This document shows, one piece after another, positions 9,483 through 19,664 of a stretch of 64,000 nucleotides of DNA (position 1 is the stretch's first letter; each line of letters starts with the position of its first letter). This stretch comes from Dietzia sp. JS16-p6b (GTDB lineage Bacteria; Actinomycetota; Actinomycetes; Mycobacteriales; Mycobacteriaceae): NCBI RefSeq assembly GCF_003052165.1, contig NZ_CP024869.1, positions 310,001 through 374,000 on the forward strand. The letters run 5' to 3'. A program made the position numbers and the translations under genes. The notes beneath the pieces are model-generated. The model saw only the letters and a program-made list of their open reading frames with translations, made no database searches and was not told the DNA's origin.

Positions 9483-9637
9483 CCGGAGGTCGCGCCGCCC
9501 GGGTGCGGTGGGATCCGCGGTGCGGTGAGACCTGACACGCCGCGGGGGCCCGTGGAACCCGCCGGCCCCGTGGTGCGTTGGATGTGTCGTCGGCCGCCCG
9601 CGGACTCCAGTCGGGCGCCCGGGAAGGAGTTCGAATC

Positions 9638-10603
9638 GTGGCCCGTGGATCGCGTCGTGGAGGCGGCCGCCGGCTCGGGTGCTCGCTCGGAGCGCTCGTG
9701 TTGGTGGTCCTGCTGGTGGTGGGGATCGGCTGGTGGCTCTCGGACCGTGGGCTGCCCACCGGACCGGACGGCCCGCTGCCCGGCCCGGCCGAGCCGGAAC
9801 TGACCCAGCCCGCGGACTGCCCCGACGTGCAGATGATCGCCGTACCGGGGACCTGGGAGAGCAGCCCGACCGACGACCCGTACGCGCCGGCCTTCCTGCC
9901 CAACGCCCTGCTCAGGACGATCACCGATCCGCTGTCGGAGCAGTACCCCACCGAACGCCTGGAGGTCTTCACGGTCCCCTACGTGGCACAGTTCCGGAAC
10001 CCGCAGCGCCCGGACGAGATCACCTACGACCAGAGCCGGGCCGAGGGCACGGATCGTGCGCGCGCCGAGCTGGCGGCGGTGCACGACCGTTGCCCGTACA
10101 CCTCCTACATCCTCCTCGGCTTCTCGCAGGGCGCGGTGATCGCCGGCGATCTCACCAGCGAGATCGGCACCGGCAACGGACCGGTGCCGGCCGACCTGGT
10201 CCGGGGGTCGGTGCTCATCGCCGACGGGCGGCGGCTGCCCGGTGAGGGGCAGTCGCCGGGACTGTCGCCGGGGACGGGTCAGGGCATGGAGATCTCGCTC
10301 CAGCCGGTCACGGGATTCACCCAGCTCATCGCGGGCGCCACCATGACGGGCCCCCGGCCCGGTGGCTTCGGGGAACTCGCTGACCGCACCGCCCAGATCT
10401 GCGATTCGCGGGACCTCATCTGCAACGCCCCGCTCAACGTGGTGGACGGCGCGGCCCGGTTCCAGGAGTTCGTCGCCAACAACGCCATCCACGCCATGTA
10501 CGCGACCAACCCGGACGTGATCATGGGGACGACGGTCCCGGAGTGGACCATCGGTCACGTTCGCGAGCTCGTCGACTCCGCACCGGAGATCGCCCACGAC
10601 TGA
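9638..10603 (+). CDS. Cutinase-like phospholipase/thioesterase (Rv3802c/Culp6-like)
   Basis: A 321-residue membrane-anchored cutinase-family hydrolase at the place of Rv3802c, between the mycolyltransferases and fadD32. In mycobacteria this essential enzyme has phospholipase A and thioesterase activity linked to mycolate metabolism. One N-terminal hydrophobic segment (residues 14-32, rich in Val/Leu) anchors it outside the cell. The nucleophile is Ser163 in LLGFSQGAVIAG; the later NNAIHAMY stretch probably supplies the His. GTG 9638 was chosen for the GGAAGGAG site 9 bases upstream; in-frame bases back to 9578 are also open. Confidence 0.88.
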   Translation: MARGSRRGGGRRLGCSLGALVLVVLLVVGIGWWLSDRGLPTGPDGPLPGPAEPELTQPADCPDVQMIAVPGTWESSPTDDPYAPAFLPNALLRTITDPLSEQYPTERLEVFTVPYVAQFRNPQRPDEITYDQSRAEGTDRARAELAAVHDRCPYTSYILLGFSQGAVIAGDLTSEIGTGNGPVPADLVRGSVLIADGRRLPGEGQSPGLSPGTGQGMEISLQPVTGFTQLIAGATMTGPRPGGFGELADRTAQICDSRDLICNAPLNVVDGAARFQEFVANNAIHAMYATNPDVIMGTTVPEWTIGHVRELVDSAPEIAHD

Positions 10604-10768
10604 CGGGCCGACCGAGTACCGTGCATGGGCGCGACACGCCTGCCAGGGTCGGGGATTCGGAGTTCGGATGTGCGCGAGGGCACGCTGTAAGATCGACCAA
10701 GCTTGTCGCCCGGTATGTCCGAGGTCGGCGACGTCGGCCATCCAGTCATCGGTTCGGAACGGAGCAAC

Positions 10769-12715
10769 GTGGAGTTCGAGCAGTACCACGACGCCAGCGG
10801 GGCGATCGTCATCCCTGATCGCACCACCCTGGTCGACTTCGTCGAAGCCAACGTCTCCGCAGCGCGCCGGGACCCCGCGGCGGACGGCCTCATCTACCGA
10901 TATATCGACTACTCGTCGTCGCGGCAGGGTGAGGTCTCCGAACTGTCGTGGTCGGACTTCGGTGACCGGCTCTACGCGATCGCCGCACGACTGCAGCAGG
11001 TGGCCGCGCGGGGAGACCGGGTGGCGATCCTCGCGCCACAGGGGCTCGACTACATCGTCTCCTTCTTCGCCGCCATCCACGCCGGCCTCACCGCCGTCCC
11101 GCTGTTCGATCCGGACGAACCCGGGCACCATGACCGTCTCCACGCCGTCCTCGGGGACTGCACCCCGTCCGTCATCCTCACGTCGACCGAGTCGGCGGCC
11201 GGCGTCCGCAAGCTCTTCCGCGATCTGCCCGCCCGTGAGCGCCCCCGCACGGTCGCCGTCGACGCGATCCCGACCGAACTCGGCTCGGGCTGGTCTCGGC
11301 CCGACCTCGGGGCGGACGACATCGCCTACCTGCAGTACACCTCGGGATCGACCCGCGTCCCCGCAGGCGTCGAGATCACGCATCGCAACGTCGTCACCAA
11401 CGTCATGCAGCTCTTCGACGGGCTGGGTCTGACCCGCGCCTCCCGCGGCGTCACCTGGCTCCCGCTGTTCCACGACATGGGACTGCTCACCGTGATCCTG
11501 CCCGCGATGGGCGGTGCGACCATCACCGTCATGAGCCCCCGGGCCTTCGTGCAGCGGCCCGGACGCTGGGTCACCCAGCTCGGTGCGATGTCCGACGGCG
11601 ACGGCGTGTTCGCCGCGGCACCCAACTTCGCGTTCGAGCACGCCGCCCGCCGTGGCCTTCCCCGGGAGGGCGAGTCGCTCGACCTGTCCGGCGTCACCAG
11701 CATCATCAACGGATCCGAGCCGGTCACCCCCGCCTCGATGCGCGCGTTCAACGAGGCGTTCGCCCCGTACGGGCTCGCTCCGACCGCCATCAAGCCCTCC
11801 TACGGCATGGCGGAGGCGACACTCTTCGTCTCCTCGCCCCGTAAGGACGACGAGGCGATCGTCATCCACGTGGACCGGGATGACCTCAACAAGGGCGTCA
11901 TGACCGTCCTGGACCCCGACTCGGTGGAGGGGAACGAGGACGCCATCCCGCAGGTGGCGTGCGGGTACGTGGCGCCCAGCCAGTGGGCGGTCATCGTCGA
12001 CCCGGGAATCGACGGGGCGACGGGCGAGCACGACGGAACCGGCCGTGAGCTCCCCGAGGGGCGGGTCGGTGAGATCTGGCTGCACGGTACGAACGTGGGG
12101 CAGGCCTACTGGGGCCGACCGGAGGAGTCCGAGGCCACCTTCGGCAACAGGCTCACCGAGCGCCTGGCGGAGAACTCGAAGACCGTGCGCGAGTTCGGCA
12201 CCGTCCCCGAGGACGCGCGATGGCTCCGCACGGGCGACTTCGGTGCCTACGTGGACGGTCAGCTGTACATCACCGGGCGGGTCAAGGACCTCGTGATCGT
12301 CGCGGGGCGCAACCACTACCCGCAGGATCTCGAGAACACCGCGCAGGACGCCTCCTCCTCCCTGCGCCCGGGCTTCGTGGCCGCGTTCTCCGTGCCCGCC
12401 AACCAACTCCCGATCGAGGCCCGTAACGGCGCCGTCATCCCCGCCGATGACTCCTCGGAGACCCTCGTCGTGGTCGGGGAGCGCGCGCCCGGTGCGGGCA
12501 AGGCGGATCCCGGACCCATCGCCGACGCCGTCCGTTCGGCGATCTCGGCGAGGCACGGTGTCACGGCCCAGGACGTGATCCTGGTCCCCGCCGGGTCCAT
12601 CCCCCGTACCTCGAGCGGCAAGATCGCCCGCCGCGCCTGCAAGGCCGCCTACGTCGACGGGACGTTGCGGGGAGGCCACCAGCAGACGGCGTTCCCCGAC
12701 GAGCCGACGGAGTAG
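10769..12715 (+). CDS. fadD32: Long-chain fatty-acid AMP ligase FadD32
   Basis: A 648-residue adenylating enzyme that activates the meromycolic acid as acyl-AMP and loads it on the N-terminal ACP of Pks13. The ATP-binding P-loop is seen in AYLQYTSGSTR, followed by WLPLFHDMGLL, KPSYGMAEATLF, the RTGDFGAY motif and the C-terminal PRTSSGKIARR with the catalytic Lys. GTG 10769 follows GGAG at close range and gives a length near that recalled for M. tuberculosis FadD32 (637). An alternative upstream start is open to 10703. The 165-base gap before it contains TAAGAT (10688-10693), a weak promoter candidate. Downstream is pks13, 87 bases away. Confidence 0.94.
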   Translation: MEFEQYHDASGAIVIPDRTTLVDFVEANVSAARRDPAADGLIYRYIDYSSSRQGEVSELSWSDFGDRLYAIAARLQQVAARGDRVAILAPQGLDYIVSFFAAIHAGLTAVPLFDPDEPGHHDRLHAVLGDCTPSVILTSTESAAGVRKLFRDLPARERPRTVAVDAIPTELGSGWSRPDLGADDIAYLQYTSGSTRVPAGVEITHRNVVTNVMQLFDGLGLTRASRGVTWLPLFHDMGLLTVILPAMGGATITVMSPRAFVQRPGRWVTQLGAMSDGDGVFAAAPNFAFEHAARRGLPREGESLDLSGVTSIINGSEPVTPASMRAFNEAFAPYGLAPTAIKPSYGMAEATLFVSSPRKDDEAIVIHVDRDDLNKGVMTVLDPDSVEGNEDAIPQVACGYVAPSQWAVIVDPGIDGATGEHDGTGRELPEGRVGEIWLHGTNVGQAYWGRPEESEATFGNRLTERLAENSKTVREFGTVPEDARWLRTGDFGAYVDGQLYITGRVKDLVIVAGRNHYPQDLENTAQDASSSLRPGFVAAFSVPANQLPIEARNGAVIPADDSSETLVVVGERAPGAGKADPGPIADAVRSAISARHGVTAQDVILVPAGSIPRTSSGKIARRACKAAYVDGTLRGGHQQTAFPDEPTE

Positions 12716-12802
12716 TTCCCGGACCGGTTCACGGCACCACACGTGCGCGGCGGCGACGGGCGAGCACACCGGACGAGACCCGATCGAAAGGCGATCCCCA
12801 CG

Positions 12803-15800
12803 ATGGCACAGAGCGAGATGACGGTAGTAGAGCTCCGCGACTGGTTACGGGGGTGGGTCTCACGGGCCACCGGACTCGACGGCGCCAAGGTGACCGACGA
12901 CCGTTCTCTCGAGGAGTTCGGACTGTCCTCCCGCGACGCGGTGACGCTCTCGGCGGATCTCGAGGACCTCCTCGGACGACCACTGGACGCCACGGTGGCG
13001 TACCAGCACCCCACCATCGCCTCCCTCGCCGAGTACGTGGTCAACGGCCCGGCCGAGATCGAGGAGCCGGCCGATCTGCACACCTTCCGCCACCGCGGGG
13101 CGGGCATGGAGTTCGACGTCGCCGTCATCGGGTTCGCCACGCGGTTCCCGGGCGGTGCGGATTCGCCCGAGGCCACGTGGGAGCTGCTGTCCGAGGGCCG
13201 GGACGCGACCAGCCCGCGCCCGGCGACCCGCTGGTCGGAGTGGGCGGGCGACGCCTACGTGCAGCAGGTCCTGGCCGAGGCACCGGATCGGGGCGGGTGG
13301 CTCGACGACGCGGAGGTGCGCGACTTCGACGCCGAGTTCTTCGGCATGAGCCCGCGCGAGGCGGAGATGGTGGACCCGCAGCAGCGGTTGGCGCTCGAGC
13401 TCACCTGGGAGGCCCTCGAGCACGCGCACCTGCCGGCGAGCGATCTCAAGGGCCACGAGGTCGGCGTGTTCATCGGCTCGTCGTCCAGCGACTACCAGGT
13501 GTTCCTGACCTCCGACTCCGCCGCCGCCTCCCCCTACGCGGTCACCGGCGCCTCCAACTCGATCATCTCCAACCGGGTGTCGTACACGTTCGACTTCCGG
13601 GGTCCGTCGATGACCCTCGACACCGCGTGCTCCACCTCGCTCGTCGCGATCCACGAGGCCGTCAACTCCCTGCGGCTGCACGAGTCCGACCTGGCCGTGG
13701 CCGGCGGCGTCAACATGATGCTGGCACCCGCCGCCACCATGGGCTTCGCCAAGACCGGGGCCGCGCTCAGCCCCGACGGCCGCATCAAGGCCTTCTCCTC
13801 CGACGCCAACGGCATCTGCCGCGCCGAGGGCGGGGGACTGTTCATCCTCAAGCGCCTGTCCGAGGCCGAGCGGGACGGGGACGTGGTCCTCGCCGTCATC
13901 AAGGGTTCCGCGGTCAACTCCGACGGCCGCTCCAACGGGATGACCGCCCCCAACCCCGACGCGCAGGTCGCGGTGCTGCGCCAGGCCTACGCCGACGCCG
14001 GCGTGGACCCCAGGGAGGTCGACTACATCGAGGCCCACGGCACGGGCACCATCCTCGGCGACCCCATCGAGGCCACCGCGATCGGACAGGTGCTCGGCCG
14101 CGGCCGTGATGCCGACCGGCCGACCCTGCTGGGCTCGGCCAAGACGAATTTCGGTCACATGGAGTCGGCGGCCGGGGCGGCGGGCCTGGCCAAGATCATC
14201 CTCGGAATGGGTCACGACTCGCTCCCGCCCACCCTCAACTTCGCCGGGCCCAACCCGTACATCGACTTCGACGCCGCCCGGCTGAGCGTCGTCACGGAGA
14301 GTCGGCCGTGGCCCCGCTACAGCGGCCGGGCGTTGGCCGGTGTCTCCGGATTCGGGTTCGGCGGCACCAACGCCCACGTCGTGGTGGCCGAGTACCAGCC
14401 CGCGCCGATCGGTGTCGCGCGGACACCAGCCGCCGACGAACAGGCCGCCGACGAACAGGCTGCCGACGGTCAGGCCGACGGCAGCCGGGACGACGTGGCG
14501 CGCAGTGTCGCCGAGGCCGTCGCCCGCAACGCCGAGGTCCTCGCCACCACCGGGACGTCCGCCCCGGGCGCGGCCGCCACCATCCTCGTGGTGTCCGGCT
14601 CGCTTCCGTCGCGCCGCAAGGCCACCGCCGGCCAGATCGCCGACTGGCTCGAGGCGCAGGACGACTCCCTGGACCTCGGAGCCGTCGCCCGCACCCTGGC
14701 CACCCGCAACCACGGCCGCTCCCGCGGCGCCGTCGTGGGCCACACCCGCACCGAGCTGATCGCGGGCCTCCGCGCGCTGGCGGCCGGCGACCCCGGCCCC
14801 GGCGTCTTCAGCGCGGACGCCCCCGCGGGCACCGGCGACGTCTGGGTCTTCTCGGGCTTCGGCGCACAGCACCGCAAGATGGCCAAGGAGCTGTACCTGT
14901 CCAACCCGCTGTTCGCCTCGTGCCTGGACGCGGTGGACGACCTCATCGACTTCGAGGCCGGGTACCGGATGGTCGAGATGTTCCTCGACGACTCCGTCAC
15001 CTACGAGGTGGAGAACGCGCAGGTCGGCATCTTCGCCGTCCAGGTCGCGCTGGTCGACACGCTCAAGGCGCTCGGCGCCAAGCCGGAGGCCGTGATCGGT
15101 CACTCCATGGGCGAGGTCGCCGCCGCCTACGCGGCGGGCGGGCTCAGCCTGGAGGACGCGGTGCGCGTGATCTGCGTGCGCTCACGTCTCATGGGCGACG
15201 CCGAGCAGCAGGTCTCGGACGAGGACGCCGGCGCCATGGCGCTGGTCGAGTACTCGGCCGAGGAGATCGCGCAGATCATCGCCGACAACCCGAGGTTCGC
15301 CTCGATCGAGCCCGCCGTCTACGCCGCCCCCACCCACACCACGGTCGGGGGTCGTGCCACGCCCGTCGCCGAGTTCGTGGCCTGGGTCGAGGAGCAGGGC
15401 AAGTTCGCCCGCCAGCTCCAGGTCCGCGGCGCCGGGCACACCTCGGACGTCGACATGCTGCTGGGTGAGCTGGCCGCCGAGATCGCGGGTCTGGAACCGC
15501 GCGAACTCACCTCCGGCCTGTTCTCCTCGGTGGACAAGGAGACCTTCTACCGGGCCGGCCACGAGCCGATCCACGCCGAGGAGTACTGGGTCAAGGGCAT
15601 GCGGCACTCGGTGTGGTTCACCCACGCCGTGCGCAAGGCCGTCGAGGCCGGGTACGTCACCTTCCTGGAGTTCGCGCCCAACCCGGTCGCCGCGATGTCC
15701 GTCGCCGCGACGTGTTTCGACGCCGGCCTCATGGAGCCCAACCTGCTCCACACGCTCAAGCGCAAGGAGTCGGAGGCCGACACCCTGCTCCACGCGATCG

Positions 15801-17827
15801 CCCAGCTGTACGTCCACGGCCACGAGGTCAACATGGACCAGGTCGTGGAGATGCTGCACGGCTACGTCACCGGTCCGGGGCGCTACGCCGCGGTGCCGGG
15901 CACGGCGTGGAAGCGACGGACGCTGTGGCCGACGGTGACCGCCGGCGGCGGATCGGGGGAGGGCCGCATGCCGGGCTCCCACGTCGCGCTCCCCGACGGC
16001 CGCCACGCGTGGCAGGTGCGCGCCGAGGTCGTGCCGAGCGTCGACGCGCTGATGACGGCGGCGGCCGCGTCCGTCCTGGACGGAGCCGTCCTCACCGCCG
16101 TCGACCGCCCCGGCGTCCTCCCGGTGGCGGGCGCGGTCACCACCACCATGACCCCGCACCCCGGGGGAGCCTCGCTGCAGGTGCACGCGCACACCGGCGA
16201 CGGTGTCACGCAGTCCTTCACCCTCGTCGCCGAGTGTGCGGTGAGCGGGGGGACCCCGATCGACCCGGACGACCAACCGGGGCCGCACTACGTGTCGGCC
16301 GAGTCGGACGCGCCGGTGGTGGAGGGTGAGGACGACGAGTCGGACACCCGCTGGAGCCCGGAATCGGGCGAGTCGATCGGCGACCGTCTGGCCCGGATCG
16401 TCGGGTCCTCGATGGGCTACAGTCCCGACGACCTTCCGCGAGAACTGCCCCTGCTCGACCTGGGCCTGGATTCGCTCATGGCCGTGCGCATCAAGAACCG
16501 TGTCGAGCACGAGTTCTCCATCCCGCCGCTCGAGCTGCAGGCGATGCGGGACGCCTCGATGAACGACGTCGTCCAGATGGTGACCTTCGCCGTGGAGAAC
16601 CCGGAGAAGGTCGGCGAGCTCGCGGATCAGCAGGCCCGCGGGGAGGGCGTGGTCGACCTCGCGGCACTCAAGGGCCAGGCGCCCGCCGGTGGCGACGCGC
16701 ACGAGGGTGGTGCCGGTGCGGACACCGTCCCCGAGGTCGCCATCGCGCCGCGTGACGACACCGAGCGGATGGCCTTCGGTGCGTGGGCCGTGGTCACCGG
16801 CGCGGCGGCACCGGGGGTGACCGGGGCCCTCCCCGCGATCGACGACGTCACCCGGACCGCGCTGGCCGAGCGGCTGTCGGCCCGCTGTGGAGGCGAGATC
16901 TCTGCCGAGCACCTGGCCGGCGCGGCGACGATCGCGGAGGTCGCCGACCTGCTGCGGCCGTTCACCGAGGTGGCGGTCGAGGGCAACATCCGGGTCCTGC
17001 GCGAGGGCTCCCCCGACAGCACACCCCTGTTCCTGTTCCACGCGGCCGGGGGGTCGTCGTTCGTGTACGAACCGCTGGTCGACCGGCTCGACGGCGACAC
17101 CCCGGTCTACGGTGTCGAGCGCACCGAGGGCTCTCTCGAGGAGAGGGCCGCCGGGTACCTGGACAGGATCCGGGAGATCGCCTCCGGGCGCCCCGTCGCG
17201 CTGGGCGGCTGGTCCTTCGGCGGGGCACTGGCGGTCGAGGTCGCGCGTCAGTTGCGGGCCGCCGACGACGTCGTGGCGCTGGTGGCCCTCCTGGACACCG
17301 TGCAGCCGTCCGAGCCGGTCCCGGACACGCTCGACGAGGCTGAGGCCCGTTGGCGGCGCTACTCCGAGTTCGCCAAGCGGACCTACGGCCTGGACGTGGA
17401 GGTGCCGCGGGGGTTCCTCGCCGAGCACGGTGAGGACGGGGTGCTGGGGATGCTTCTCGAGGGCCTGGGCGCGGAGGCCAACGCCATGGGCGGCGGAGTC
17501 ATCGAACACCAGCGCGCGAGCTTCGTCGACAACCGCATCCTCCAGAGCGCGGACCTGTCCGCGTGGTCCGGGGTCGGCGCGGAGGTCTCCTTCGTGCTCT
17601 ACCGCGCCGAGCGGATGCACGAGGGGGCGATCGAGCTCGAGCCCCGGTACGCGCACGTGGACCCCGACGGCGGCTGGGGCCGGATCGTCTCCGATCTCGA
17701 GGTGGTCCAGCTCAAGGGAGACCACCTCGCGGTGGTCGATGAACCCGTGGTCGGTACGGTCGGTAAGCATCTGGCGCGTCGGCTCTCGGAGATCGACGCG
17801 GGAGTACTGAAGGGATCGGACGCGTGA
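12803..17827 (+). CDS. pks13: Mycolic acid condensing polyketide synthase Pks13
   Basis: A 1674-residue type I polyketide synthase that performs the final Claisen condensation of mycolic acid synthesis and releases the product. Domains in order: N-terminal ACP (phosphopantetheine Ser42 in FGLSSRD), ketosynthase (about 105-540; Cys276 in DTACSTS, then [12 protein letters not shown] and [10 protein letters not shown]), acyltransferase (Ser768 in GHSMGEV), C-terminal ACP (Ser1224 in LGLDSLMA), and thioesterase (about 1405-1674; Ser1471 in GWSFGG, His in [11 protein letters not shown]). ATG 12803 lies downstream of GAAAGG. The linker after the ketosynthase contains a three-copy 15-base in-frame repeat. 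The stop overlaps accD4 (GTGA). All active-site residues are intact. Confidence 0.96.
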   Translation: MAQSEMTVVELRDWLRGWVSRATGLDGAKVTDDRSLEEFGLSSRDAVTLSADLEDLLGRPLDATVAYQHPTIASLAEYVVNGPAEIEEPADLHTFRHRGAGMEFDVAVIGFATRFPGGADSPEATWELLSEGRDATSPRPATRWSEWAGDAYVQQVLAEAPDRGGWLDDAEVRDFDAEFFGMSPREAEMVDPQQRLALELTWEALEHAHLPASDLKGHEVGVFIGSSSSDYQVFLTSDSAAASPYAVTGASNSIISNRVSYTFDFRGPSMTLDTACSTSLVAIHEAVNSLRLHESDLAVAGGVNMMLAPAATMGFAKTGAALSPDGRIKAFSSDANGICRAEGGGLFILKRLSEAERDGDVVLAVIKGSAVNSDGRSNGMTAPNPDAQVAVLRQAYADAGVDPREVDYIEAHGTGTILGDPIEATAIGQVLGRGRDADRPTLLGSAKTNFGHMESAAGAAGLAKIILGMGHDSLPPTLNFAGPNPYIDFDAARLSVVTESRPWPRYSGRALAGVSGFGFGGTNAHVVVAEYQPAPIGVARTPAADEQAADEQAADGQADGSRDDVARSVAEAVARNAEVLATTGTSAPGAAATILVVSGSLPSRRKATAGQIADWLEAQDDSLDLGAVARTLATRNHGRSRGAVVGHTRTELIAGLRALAAGDPGPGVFSADAPAGTGDVWVFSGFGAQHRKMAKELYLSNPLFASCLDAVDDLIDFEAGYRMVEMFLDDSVTYEVENAQVGIFAVQVALVDTLKALGAKPEAVIGHSMGEVAAAYAAGGLSLEDAVRVICVRSRLMGDAEQQVSDEDAGAMALVEYSAEEIAQIIADNPRFASIEPAVYAAPTHTTVGGRATPVAEFVAWVEEQGKFARQLQVRGAGHTSDVDMLLGELAAEIAGLEPRELTSGLFSSVDKETFYRAGHEPIHAEEYWVKGMRHSVWFTHAVRKAVEAGYVTFLEFAPNPVAAMSVAATCFDAGLMEPNLLHTLKRKESEADTLLHAIAQLYVHGHEVNMDQVVEMLHGYVTGPGRYAAVPGTAWKRRTLWPTVTAGGGSGEGRMPGSHVALPDGRHAWQVRAEVVPSVDALMTAAAASVLDGAVLTAVDRPGVLPVAGAVTTTMTPHPGGASLQVHAHTGDGVTQSFTLVAECAVSGGTPIDPDDQPGPHYVSAESDAPVVEGEDDESDTRWSPESGESIGDRLARIVGSSMGYSPDDLPRELPLLDLGLDSLMAVRIKNRVEHEFSIPPLELQAMRDASMNDVVQMVTFAVENPEKVGELADQQARGEGVVDLAALKGQAPAGGDAHEGGAGADTVPEVAIAPRDDTERMAFGAWAVVTGAAAPGVTGALPAIDDVTRTALAERLSARCGGEISAEHLAGAATIAEVADLLRPFTEVAVEGNIRVLREGSPDSTPLFLFHAAGGSSFVYEPLVDRLDGDTPVYGVERTEGSLEERAAGYLDRIREIASGRPVALGGWSFGGALAVEVARQLRAADDVVALVALLDTVQPSEPVPDTLDEAEARWRRYSEFAKRTYGLDVEVPRGFLAEHGEDGVLGMLLEGLGAEANAMGGGVIEHQRASFVDNRILQSADLSAWSGVGAEVSFVLYRAERMHEGAIELEPRYAHVDPDGGWGRIVSDLEVVQLKGDHLAVVDEPVVGTVGKHLARRLSEIDAGVLKGSDA
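14429..14473 (+). repeat. 15-bp in-frame tandem repeat in the pks13 KS-AT linker
   Basis: Three successive 15-base units (GCCGCCGACGAACAG and two variants) encode the near-repeated pentapeptide A-A/P-D-E/G-Q. It lies in the Ala/Asp/Gln-rich linker between ketosynthase and acyltransferase, where length change should be tolerated. Confidence 0.75.
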
Positions 17828-19377
17828 CGGCTAGGACCACCGCGGAGAAGCTCGCAGAACTGCGGGTCAAGACCGAGCAGGCCCGGGACCCGGGCAGCGA
17901 GCGGGCCAGGGCCCGACGCGACGCCGCGGGCCACACGCCGCCGCGGGAGCGCATCGCGGAGCTGCTCGACCCGGGCAGCTTCGTGGAGATGGGCCAGCTG
18001 GCGAAGGCTCCCGGTAACCCGGACAACCCGTTCGGGGACGGTGTGGTGACCGGGCGCGGCACGATCGACGGGCGACCCGTGGTCGTGTACGCGCACGACA
18101 ACACGGTGTTCGGCGGGTCGGTGGGCGAGGGCTTCGGCAAGAAGGTCTGCGCGATCATGGACTTCGCCCTCAAGGTGGGGTGTCCCATCATCGGGATCAA
18201 CGACTCGGGTGGAGCTCGCGTGCAGGACGCCGTCACCTCCCTGGCCTACTACTCGGAGATCTCCAAGCGTCAGTACCCGGCGTCCGGGTACATCCCGCAG
18301 ATCTCGATCATGTTGGGCAAGTGCGCGGGTGGCGCCGTCTACGCGCCCGTCACCACCGACTTCGTGGTGGCTGTCAAGGACCAGGCGTACATGTTCGTCA
18401 CCGGTCCGGACGTGATCAAGCAGGTCACCGGCGAGGACATCTCGATGGATGACCTCGGTTCCGCCCTGCAGCAGGCCAAGAACGGCAACGTCAACCACGT
18501 GGCCGTGAGCGAGCACGACGCGTTCATGTACGTGCGGAACCTACTCAGCTTCATGCCCTCCTCGGCCGCCGAGAAGGCGCCGAGGATCAATCCAGGGCTC
18601 GAACCGTCGACCACCGCCTCCGACCTGGAACTCGACTCGATCATCCCGGACTCGGACAACGCGGCGTACGACATGCACGACCTGCTCATCCGGATGTTCG
18701 ACGACGGCGAGTTCGTCGAGACCTCGGGGCAGTTCGCCCAGAACATCATCACCGGCTTCGCCCGGGTCGACGGCGAGTCGGTCGGCGTCGTGGCCAACCA
18801 GCCGCTTCACCTGTCGGGATCCCTGGACATCGACGCCTCGGAGAAGGCCACCCGGTTCATGATGCTGTGTGACGCCTACTCGATCCCGATCGTCTACGTG
18901 GTCGACACCCCCGGGTACCTGCCGGGTGTCCAGCAGGAGAAGCTCGGCATCATCCACCGCGGCGCCAAGATGGGGTACGCGGTGGCCGCCACCTCGGTGC
19001 CCAAGGTGACCTTCGTCGTTCGCAAGGCCTATGGCGGCGCCTACGCCGTGATGGGGTCCAAGAACCTTGGCGGGGACCTGAACTTCGCCTGGCCCACCGC
19101 CCGTATCGCGGTGATGGGGGCCGAGGGCGCGGTGGATCTGCTGCAGCGTCGGCAGATCGAGGAGGCGGGCCCGGAGGAGGGGCCCAAGCTCCGCAAGCAG
19201 CTGATCGACATGTACAACGAGTTCATCGCGACCCCGTACTCGGCCGCCGAGCGCGGGTACATCGACGCGGTGATCGAGCCGTCGCAGACTCGTCTGGTCC
19301 TGCGCGGCGCGTTGGCCCAGCTGCGCGACAAGATCCGCAACGAGCCCCCGCGCAAGCACCCCATCGCCCCGCTGTGA
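17824..19377 (+). CDS. accD4: Acyl-CoA carboxylase carboxyltransferase subunit AccD4
   Basis: A 517-residue biotin-dependent carboxyltransferase beta subunit. With AccA3 and AccD5 (outside the window) it carboxylates the long acyl-CoA that becomes the alpha branch of mycolic acid and feeds Pks13. The two crotonase-fold halves are visible: the N-terminal oxyanion region with GINDSGGARVQD and KCAGGAVYAP, and the C-terminal one with DTPGYLPGVQQE and RKAYGGAYAVMG. The GTG start overlaps the pks13 stop, so the fadD32-pks13-accD4 set is probably one operon, as in mycobacteria. Length agrees with the family. Confidence 0.94.
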   Translation: MTARTTAEKLAELRVKTEQARDPGSERARARRDAAGHTPPRERIAELLDPGSFVEMGQLAKAPGNPDNPFGDGVVTGRGTIDGRPVVVYAHDNTVFGGSVGEGFGKKVCAIMDFALKVGCPIIGINDSGGARVQDAVTSLAYYSEISKRQYPASGYIPQISIMLGKCAGGAVYAPVTTDFVVAVKDQAYMFVTGPDVIKQVTGEDISMDDLGSALQQAKNGNVNHVAVSEHDAFMYVRNLLSFMPSSAAEKAPRINPGLEPSTTASDLELDSIIPDSDNAAYDMHDLLIRMFDDGEFVETSGQFAQNIITGFARVDGESVGVVANQPLHLSGSLDIDASEKATRFMMLCDAYSIPIVYVVDTPGYLPGVQQEKLGIIHRGAKMGYAVAATSVPKVTFVVRKAYGGAYAVMGSKNLGGDLNFAWPTARIAVMGAEGAVDLLQRRQIEEAGPEEGPKLRKQLIDMYNEFIATPYSAAERGYIDAVIEPSQTRLVLRGALAQLRDKIRNEPPRKHPIAPL

Positions 19378-19596
19378 CCGCCGCCGTCCGCTGACCCGAC
19401 CCCCGGGGGTGGCGGCGTGGGGCGGCACGCGCCCGACCCCGCCGTGCCCCGCGCCTCCCCACGCCGCGCCGTGTCGCGGGGGCCCACGCCCCGGCTTATG
19501 CGCCCTCTTGACCCGCTTTCACGCCGGGTGCGCGGCCGGTCTGGACCATTCCGCCCGCGCAGGTGGGCAGAGGCCGAGTGCGGGGCCGTGTAGACG

Positions 19597-19631
19597 ACCG
19601 CGACCCCGCCCTCGATGGGCGGGGTCGCGGT
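19597..19631. terminator. Bidirectional hairpin between converging accD4 and emb
   Basis: A perfect 15-base stem (ACCGCGACCCCGCCC and its complement) with a 5-base loop TCGAT. It sits between two genes that converge (stops at 19377 and 19665) and can act on both strands. There is no long T-run. The remaining intergenic bases (19378-19596) show nothing else. Confidence 0.8.
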
Positions 19632-19664
19632 TCTCTGCGGGCGAGCCGCGAGGCCGGAGGGTCG

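Noticed and set aside
9149-12769. A 1206-codon open frame on the minus strand across the cutinase and fadD32 genes
   Set aside because: It is antisense to two clear genes, is rich in Arg/Gly/Asp as expected from complement of high-GC codons, and shows no domain or ribosome site.
12860-15103. A 747-codon minus-strand frame inside pks13
   Set aside because: Shadow of the pks13 codon pattern; no family resemblance.
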